The notes under the pieces were generated by a model that saw only the letters and a program-made list of their open reading frames with translations, was not told the DNA's origin and searched no databases. From positions 729,464-764,141 of the forward strand of contig NW_022985193.1 of assembly GCF_010093535.1 (NCBI RefSeq): a stretch of DNA of 34,678 nucleotides. The letters run 5' to 3'. A program made the position numbers and the translations under genes. Of this stretch, positions 28,741 to 34,678 are shown piece by piece (positions within the stretch are counted from its first letter, which is position 1; each line of letters begins with the position of its first letter). Origin of the DNA: Lindgomyces ingoldianus (lineage: Eukaryota > Ascomycota > Dothideomycetes > Pleosporales > Lindgomycetaceae).

Positions 28741-30034
28741 CTTAAGTAGCAAGAGTAAGAGTAGTGTACAGTGTGCACAGCGTATAGAGTAGGTAGAGTA
28801 AGGGCAACATGTTTCTAGTTCTATTACTTTTGTCTTTCCTCTATATAAAAAAAGGGATATCTAGATGTTTACACATAGAGGTTTACACACAAGCATTATA
28901 TAACATGGATATGTAATTCTGCTTATGCGCAATTGCTTATATCTAGGCTGCAACACTACTACTGTATATAAATACTAGTAACTTTTTATTTTTATTTAAA
29001 GAGTTGCCTTCTGTACAAGTTACTTTCCTCTTATCTATGTAAGTCTATCTAGTTATGTTCTGCCTATACTTTACTTTATTTATTAGAACTTGCCTTAGTA
29101 ATGCTATACATTAAAATAAGCTAGTTATACTATATAAATAGCTTTATAAATAGTGTAAAGTGTTTTAGGCTATTATTATCTAGCCTTTATACACTTACTT
29201 TATAAGTAATTTAGTAGTGTACAGGCTATTTTATGCAGAGTTTTGTGCTAGAATAGTATAGGATCTTTGCGTAGGCAGGTGCGTAGAGAGGTGTATATAA
29301 TAAAGTCTTCTTTTTTTTAATTTTTTTTTACCTTCTTTTTTTTATCCTTTACTTTTTAAGCTCTACTGTATAATTCCCTAGCTCTTTTTTTTATATATAG
29401 TGCTAACAGTAATAGATCTTCCTGCCTACACACACACACACATATATAGATGTCTCTCTAGCCTTCCTCCTCTACCTCTAGCGCTGTTAGCGCAGGCGTC
29501 TTTAATGTCCTTGTGTAGTCTAGCAGCCTAGAGCGCATTTGTGTTACCCTTTTAACTAGTTCTACTACTAATTAGTAGTTTATATAGCATTTTAGTATAA
29601 ATATATAGATTTTTTAGCTCTTCTACTTTCTTTTTATATAAAATGCTAATTATATATAAGCTAAAAAGTAGTATGTAGCAGCTTTACTATTTTATAATAT
29701 TAATATTGTCTTACCTACTAGCACTAATCTACAGCTATAGGCAGTAAAAGTTATCTGTTATAAAAAGTACTTCTATATAGTTTTAGTCTAAAGTTATAGT
29801 TAAGTCTTAGTAACTTTATATACTTATTATTATAGTAGCACTACTAGTGCCTTTTTTTATTAAGTGTTATATGCTAGCTAACTTCTAAGCTAATGCCTAC
29901 ACCTTATGTGTATAGTAGAGCTGTAGTCTACATTATAACTACTACACGTGAGGGGTAGTGTGTTCTAGAGAGGCTAGTAGCTTTTCCTTTTCTATATACT
30001 AAATAAATAGACTATTTTTTTTACATATACTTCT
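28741..30034. other. AT-rich gene-free region after C, probably including its 3' LTR
   Basis: A GTAGAGTAAGGGCAAC tract followed by TG at 28810 is a candidate polypurine tract/LTR border of C, but no second LTR copy is in the window to confirm it. The rest holds a possible TATA box (GTATATAATAAAG, about 29292), poly-T runs (29312-29342), and a (CA)7 microsatellite at 29429-29442. No coding frame and no repeat shared with the rest of the window were found. Confidence 0.5.
29429..29442. repeat. (CA)7 microsatellite
   Basis: CACACACACACACA followed by TATATA. All its CA steps are preceded by A or, at the start, T, so most escape the YCA-type conversion seen elsewhere. Confidence 0.85.
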
Positions 30035-30627
30035 TGTTACAATCCTTGCTTCAGGGAAGCACTCAGGTCTGCTGATATTCCAAGGGGGGAAGTTGGACGG
30101 GTAGTAGGGGCCAACTAGTAGGGTGTACAGTCCTACGTACAGGCTATTAGGCTAATAGAGGAGGGTAGAGTGACTAGATTATAGTTTGCCCTTATTATAG
30201 CAGTAAAAAGGCTAGGTTAAACAGTTCTATTAGATAAAGTTAAAAGTATATATAGTATAAGATATATAAATAGTATTATAGCTTTTTAGAAAGCTAAATG
30301 CTACTTAGTTTATGTAAAAAATAAACTAAACATTAAACACACTTTTTAAAAGTTATTTAATGCAGAAACTATATACATGTGTTAGAGGTGCTAAGGGGAG
30401 CCAGTAGAAGCTTATAAGAGCCTGCTAAGAAGAGCTTTTATAAGCTCCCTTACGCTCTCTAGACTTGTAGCCTGTCTTCCTATTAGACAACACACTCCTC
30501 TGTTACTGCGGGCAGCTGCGCTGCCCCTGTGCCCTCTAACTAGTTTATAAGCAAGCCCTGTCCTAATCTAGCTAGATTGTGGAGCACTGCTAGTAGAGTT
30601 ATGCTGGTCTAACTATAGACTGTAACA
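30035..30627 (-). repeat. Gypsy E 3' LTR (593 bp)
   Basis: Starts TGTTACAATCCTTGCTTCAG and ends AGACTGTAACA on the plus strand. The outer edge (30035-30110) is nearly unmutated, the middle is AT-converted, as in A. Confidence 0.93.
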
Positions 30628-30789
30628 CGCTGCCCCTCCTCCCTAGCAGCGTCCTCGCCGCTCTGCTCACACAACTGTGTTAGTAAGGGTTTATTTATAA
30701 GGTAGGCGCCTACTTGCTAGAAGGCATCCTTAATATCTATCTTTTTTAAACTAAATAGCTTGTTAGTCCTGCTCTTCTTATTATCTTTA

Positions 30790-31115
30790 TGTTGCTCTTT
30801 GTTTTAATCCTGTGTAAGATTAACTAGAAAAAGAGAGAGATGCACTTTTTTAAAAGGCTAAAGCTTTGTAGACCTAGGACTGTGCACTGTTCGATAAATA
30901 GTTAGCTTGCAACTAGGAGCAACTCTGTCTGCAGAAGGAAATGCTAGGGGTAAGAGATAAGGAGCGTTCTAGACAGGATTGTATCTAAAAGTTACTAGAT
31001 CTACTAGAGGTTTAACGCGTAAAATACCTAGAGGGGGATCTCTTCTCTTTAGACAAGATAGAAGCTCTTAAGGCTAAGGTAGAGAGTTATTCTCCTCTGC
31101 AACCCTTATTAGCAG
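30790..31115 (+). pseudogene. Antisense ORF of gypsy E, Cys motif deleted
   Basis: Opposite to E's pol, this keeps the coiled-coil half of the A antisense ORF (KRERDALF, LCLQKEMLGVRDKERSRQD, YLEGDLFSLDKIEALKAKV). The upstream RPCS and CVKC blocks are removed by a deletion of about 140 bp at about 30812 relative to A. The remaining stops are all TAG/TAA at Gln-like positions. The end block is better preserved here than in A, which helps define the original protein. Confidence 0.55.
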
Positions 31116-31229
31116 GGACTTGTCTCTAAAGGCTGCTGCTATCTAGTAATAACATAGCTGTTTCTTTTAATATAAGTGCCTTATTACCTAGCTAGTTTCT
31201 TTTAAATAAGCTTAAAGGTACCTTTATAC

Positions 31230-34200
31230 TAACAGCTGCGTGTTCTGCAAATTCTTAGCTAGTTTCTATGTGTTTTTACTAGTAGGCTACTTTTTTTATT
31301 TTACTAGAAATTTTTTTTAGTTTTTTTAATTACTAATAATATGTTTAACTTTATATTCTATTTCTTTATTTTTTTTTATTTTTATATAAATAAGGGAATT
31401 TCTTTAAGTGCCTTTTCTAACCTAAAAACGTAGAACTATAGGTGTATTTTTATATATAAAGAAAGCTTAAGTTTATAATTATCTTGTTAGGTTTAAAGAA
31501 CTTTATATAGTTCTATTTTTTTTTTGCTAGCTTCCTAGAAGGTCTAGGTATCTTAAGGTTCTTAGTATTAAAGTATACATAGTTTCCTAGGTAGATCTCT
31601 AGTCCTAGTTATTATAATTTATTTACATACTTTTTTATTATTTCTTTACTAGATCTAGCTTCTATTACTAACTTTTTATGTATGTGTTATAAATTTGTTA
31701 GCTAGTTTATTAATTTTTATAGGTCTATAAGTTAGTTTTCTTATAATGTAAAGTAAAAGTTATATCTAAAGTTAGCTTTATATAGTGTTTTCTTTATTAT
31801 AGCTAATTCTATATTATTAATAGCTAACTATGCTATTAAAAGCTATTCTGCCTAGTTATGCTAAGTATTAGAAATGTACTTTCTTAGGTATTTCTCTACT
31901 TCTATAGTTACTCTCTTAGTCTAACTATCTGTCTACAGGTAGTAGGCTGTAGATAGCTTGTAGGTTATGCTAAAATGCTATATAGCTGCCTTTTAGAATC
32001 TGCTAGTAAATAGTTTATCTCTGTTAGAGATAATAATTTTAAAACATTTATATACTAATATAACATTTTATTTTAATTTATAAATAAATTTTTTAGCTGT
32101 TATTATTTTTTCTAAGGGCTATGTGTGTAGGTACTTAGTAGTTTTATTAAGAGCTACTGTAATTATATTACACATTCTTTTTATTTTTAGTTCTTTAGAT
32201 AAGAGTAATTTTATAATAAAGTTTATTATAATTATTATTTATAGTAGCTTTAGTGCTTTAATTAGTTAAAAGTATTTATAAGTCTTATGCTTTTATAGGT
32301 TATTTTTGTTGCAGGTATTATATTCTTTAAGCACCTCTGTGTATAGTTGCTTAACCTTTAGTATTTATTATAGTATAGCAGCTCTTAACTTTTTTTAAAG
32401 AGTGCTTATTTCTAGATGTCTAAACATTAGAGATTTATAATATTTTTAGATTAAATTTTTCTATTCTTACTTACTAGCTATAAGTATGTAGAGTTTTTTT
32501 ATAAGTTTAGAGCTATTATAGATTTATTTTTTATTAGTTTTTTTTAAAAAGTGTAAATTTCTTAGTTCTCTTTTTTTTATTTTATTAAAGTAGTCTAGCC
32601 TTTAGCTAAGGGTGTTAGCCTGTTAGTTTTATGTTTCTAAAATGTGCTTAATAATGTAGTTAAACTATGCAAGCTTTATTGCCTATTTTATGTGTATTAG
32701 TAATAGTTTCTTTATAGTTAGAAATGCAACTAGATTTGTGTAGTCTGTTATAATATAGAAAAGTTTTGCTATTCTATGTAGCTCTGTTGCCTATACTCTT
32801 ACAGCGTTTAATATAGCCTTAAGTTCTTTATTAGGTATACTATAGCCTACTTTAGGTCTTAAAAACTTAGTAGAATAGTACACTACTAGGTGCTATTTTC
32901 TGTCTTCCTGTTTTTAATAAAGCGCGGCTCTGCTAGCTCTTAGGGATGCATTTGTGTGGATCTTTGTATCTAGTTGTAGGTTATACATCCTTAGCACTAG
33001 TTTAGCTGTTATAGCTTGTTTTAGCATTATAAATGCTTTATTTATTTATAAGGTCTAAATAAATTTTACTATAGCCTATTTCTTAGTAGTAGTGTTTATT
33101 AATAGTATAGTAATTTTTAAATAGTTCTTAATTATTTGTTTAATATACTTTAATAGTCTAAGAAATCTTTTAACTTCTTTAACTATTATAAGTTTTAGCT
33201 ACTTAAGTACTTTTTATACTTTAGCTAAGTTAATTTTTATTTTTTTTATTAATTATAAATCCTAAGTACTCTGTCTTAGTAATGTAGAATTTATATTTAA
33301 AGAGCTGTAAGTAAAGTTTATATTTTTTAAGCTATTCTAAGACTTTTTATACCTTCTATACATAGTCTTTTAGGGTATCTTTTAAGTAGATAAGGACGTT
33401 ATCTAGATATACTAGAGTAAAGACATTAAAGTATAAGTTAAAAGCTATGTTAATAATTTGCTAGAATATTACTAGTCTGTTTATTAAGCTAAATAGCATT
33501 ACTAGTAACTTATAAAGTCTTTATAAAGTTCTAAATGCTATAAGCTACTTATTTTTTTCTCTTATCTTTATCTTATTAAATCTGTCTTATATGTTAAACT
33601 TTATAAAGTACTAGGTTCCTTTTAGCTAATTTATAATGTTTTATATAATAGGCAGAGAAAACTAGTTTTAAATTATGTTATTATTTAAAGTTTTATAGTT
33701 TTAGTAGACTTAGATTTTTTTTTTTCTTCTTTATAAAAACTATAGCTAAAGTAACTAGGCTGTGACTTTTCTAAATGTAGCCTTAGGCTAGCATTTAGTT
33801 AACATATTTTTACAAGGCTTTCTTCTGTATCCTAGTTAGAGAACAAAGCCTATAAGTCTTTAAATTATAGTCTTTTATTAAGTTAATAGCATAGTCCTAG
33901 GGCTAGTGTAGTAGCAATTCTTTTAGATCTTTTAGTATCTTAAACACATTTTTATAATCTTTATATTTAAAGAGAATAGTACTCTTATCTTAGATTTAGA
34001 AGATGCTAACTTATTTTATATCTTTATTAGCTTTAATTTTTTTATAAAAGACTTTTTTAAGTTTTTTTTTTAATTATTTTTACTACTTAAGCTTTTAGTT
34101 TTTAGTAAGAGAATTTTTAAAGTTTTCTTTTTTTAGAGTAGTAACTACTACCCTACTTTGCTTATTTATAAACTAGGTATAAGTTATTATAGCATACTAA

Positions 34201-34331
34201 CTAAGTTATGTGTGCGTAGTTATTAAGGGTTTTTATAGTTATTATCCTCTAATTAATTATAAAGTTATGTGTTCTAAGCTAATTATAGCCTAAAATTACA
34301 TTATACTTGCTTTCTAGCAAAAGTATATTTA
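31230..34331 (-). pseudogene. Gypsy E pol remnant
   Basis: Reverse complement of A's pol: chromodomain at about 31260-31390, integrase block with STAYYL-type residues at about 31925-31965, RNase H near 32920-32960 (complement of TDAS.RA), RT with YLDN on the minus strand at 33398-33409 and the LTNA block near 33455-33500. It ends just before the protease. Decay is as strong as in A, with the same YLDD to YLDN change. Confidence 0.85.
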
Positions 34332-34407
34332 AAATACTACAACAGTTCATAAATGATCTGTAAAAGCAAAGCTTGCTTAGAGCAATAGTTAGCACATTAA
34401 GGTAGGT
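34332..34407. repeat. Dispersed repeat R3, copy 2 (empty site for the 164-bp LTR)
   Basis: AAATACTACAACAG...GAGCAATAGTTAGCACATTAAG matches 14208-14452 without the solo LTR. It begins exactly at the break of gypsy E. Confidence 0.75.
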
Positions 34408-34678
34408 GTAAGGCAGGATGTCCTAGAGCGGGATAGAATGGCCTCCCCTAGCCTGTTTAGAGGTTACATAACCTGTGCTTTGTATATAAGCATAAATCCT
34501 AATAAGTAAGGCTTAGTAGCAATTTATTTTTCTTATAATACACTCTTATTATTTTTTAAAAGCTTACTTTTAGTGCTATCTATACTATCTACTATTCTAT
34601 CTTTATAGTAGGTTATTTTAGTTTAAAAATAGTTTATAATAATTTTTATAAATTATTATATCTTAGGTTGCTTAAAAC
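34408..34678. other. Window end: LTR-like or unassigned sequence
   Basis: Moderate GC at first (GGATGTCCTAGAGCGGGATAG in part), then TTGTATATAAGC at about 34480 as a possible TATA box, then AT-rich. It may be the promoter part of an LTR whose start is R3, inserted into E, but the other end lies outside the window. No coding frame. Confidence 0.35.

Larger units (their letters stand above)
30035..34331 (-). mobile_element. Gypsy E: inverted, 5'-truncated relative of gypsy A
   Basis: The 593-bp LTR (30035-30627) is the reverse complement of the A LTR and lies on the left because the element points left. From 30628 the sequence mirrors A from its polypurine tract (11389) back to about 7550, just upstream of RT, where it stops at R3 (34332). 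A deletion of about 140 bp in the antisense-ORF region separates it from A. Together with A it forms a 4.3-kb inverted repeat. The left flank CTTCT has no visible partner since the other end is missing. Confidence 0.92.

Overview
This window looks like an AT-rich transposon graveyard from a filamentous ascomycete fungus. I see no intact host gene, no tRNA or rRNA and no bacterial feature. The call rests on three things: Ty3/gypsy chromoviruses and Fot1/Pogo DNA transposons typical of Pezizomycotina; C-to-T / G-to-A decay typical of repeat-induced point mutation (RIP), which turns Gln and Trp codons into TAG/TAA; and young elements nested in old ones. The species cannot be named from sequence alone.

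Layout. An old chromovirus, here called C, is the scaffold. It survives in four pieces: 2595-3189, 12161-12356, 18205-20010 and 27645-about 28740. The joins fall inside its RT, again in its RT, and at the first catalytic motif of its integrase. Into C went: gypsy A (3190-11982, TSD AATAT); a TRIM-like element T with 78-bp LTRs (12357-18204, TSD GCTTA); and gypsy D (20011-27644, TSD ATTAC). T was split by LTR element B (12469-17902, TSD GAGGT). B's interior carries a LINE-like remnant, two solo LTRs with a 10-bp minisatellite, another solo LTR, a Fot1 remnant and several repeats. Gypsy E (30035-34331) is an inverted, 5'-truncated relative of A. Fot1/Pogo elements are F1 (195-2592), F1b nested inside F1 (1321-2452), F3 inside the 5' LTR of A (3567-4666), and F2 (about 16257-17107).

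Most insertions can be checked inside the window: target duplications are found for A, B, D, T, the three solo LTRs, F1b and F3, and a second copy of the target gives an empty site for F1b, F3, one 10-bp-array LTR and the 164-bp solo LTR.

Points of most interest: (1) residual CA/TG dinucleotides in decayed parts are almost all RCA/TGY, implying a YCA-dependent mutator; (2) in A, B, D and probably E the outer halves of the LTRs escaped mutation while inner halves and bodies did not; (3) A, D and E carry a conserved antisense ORF with a Cys motif between the chromodomain and the 3' LTR; (4) a 23-bp satellite arose from a piece of C's RT gene; (5) a short LTR family holds a variable 10-bp array open in all six frames; (6) F3 is a fold-back element made of two head-to-head Fot1 5' ends.
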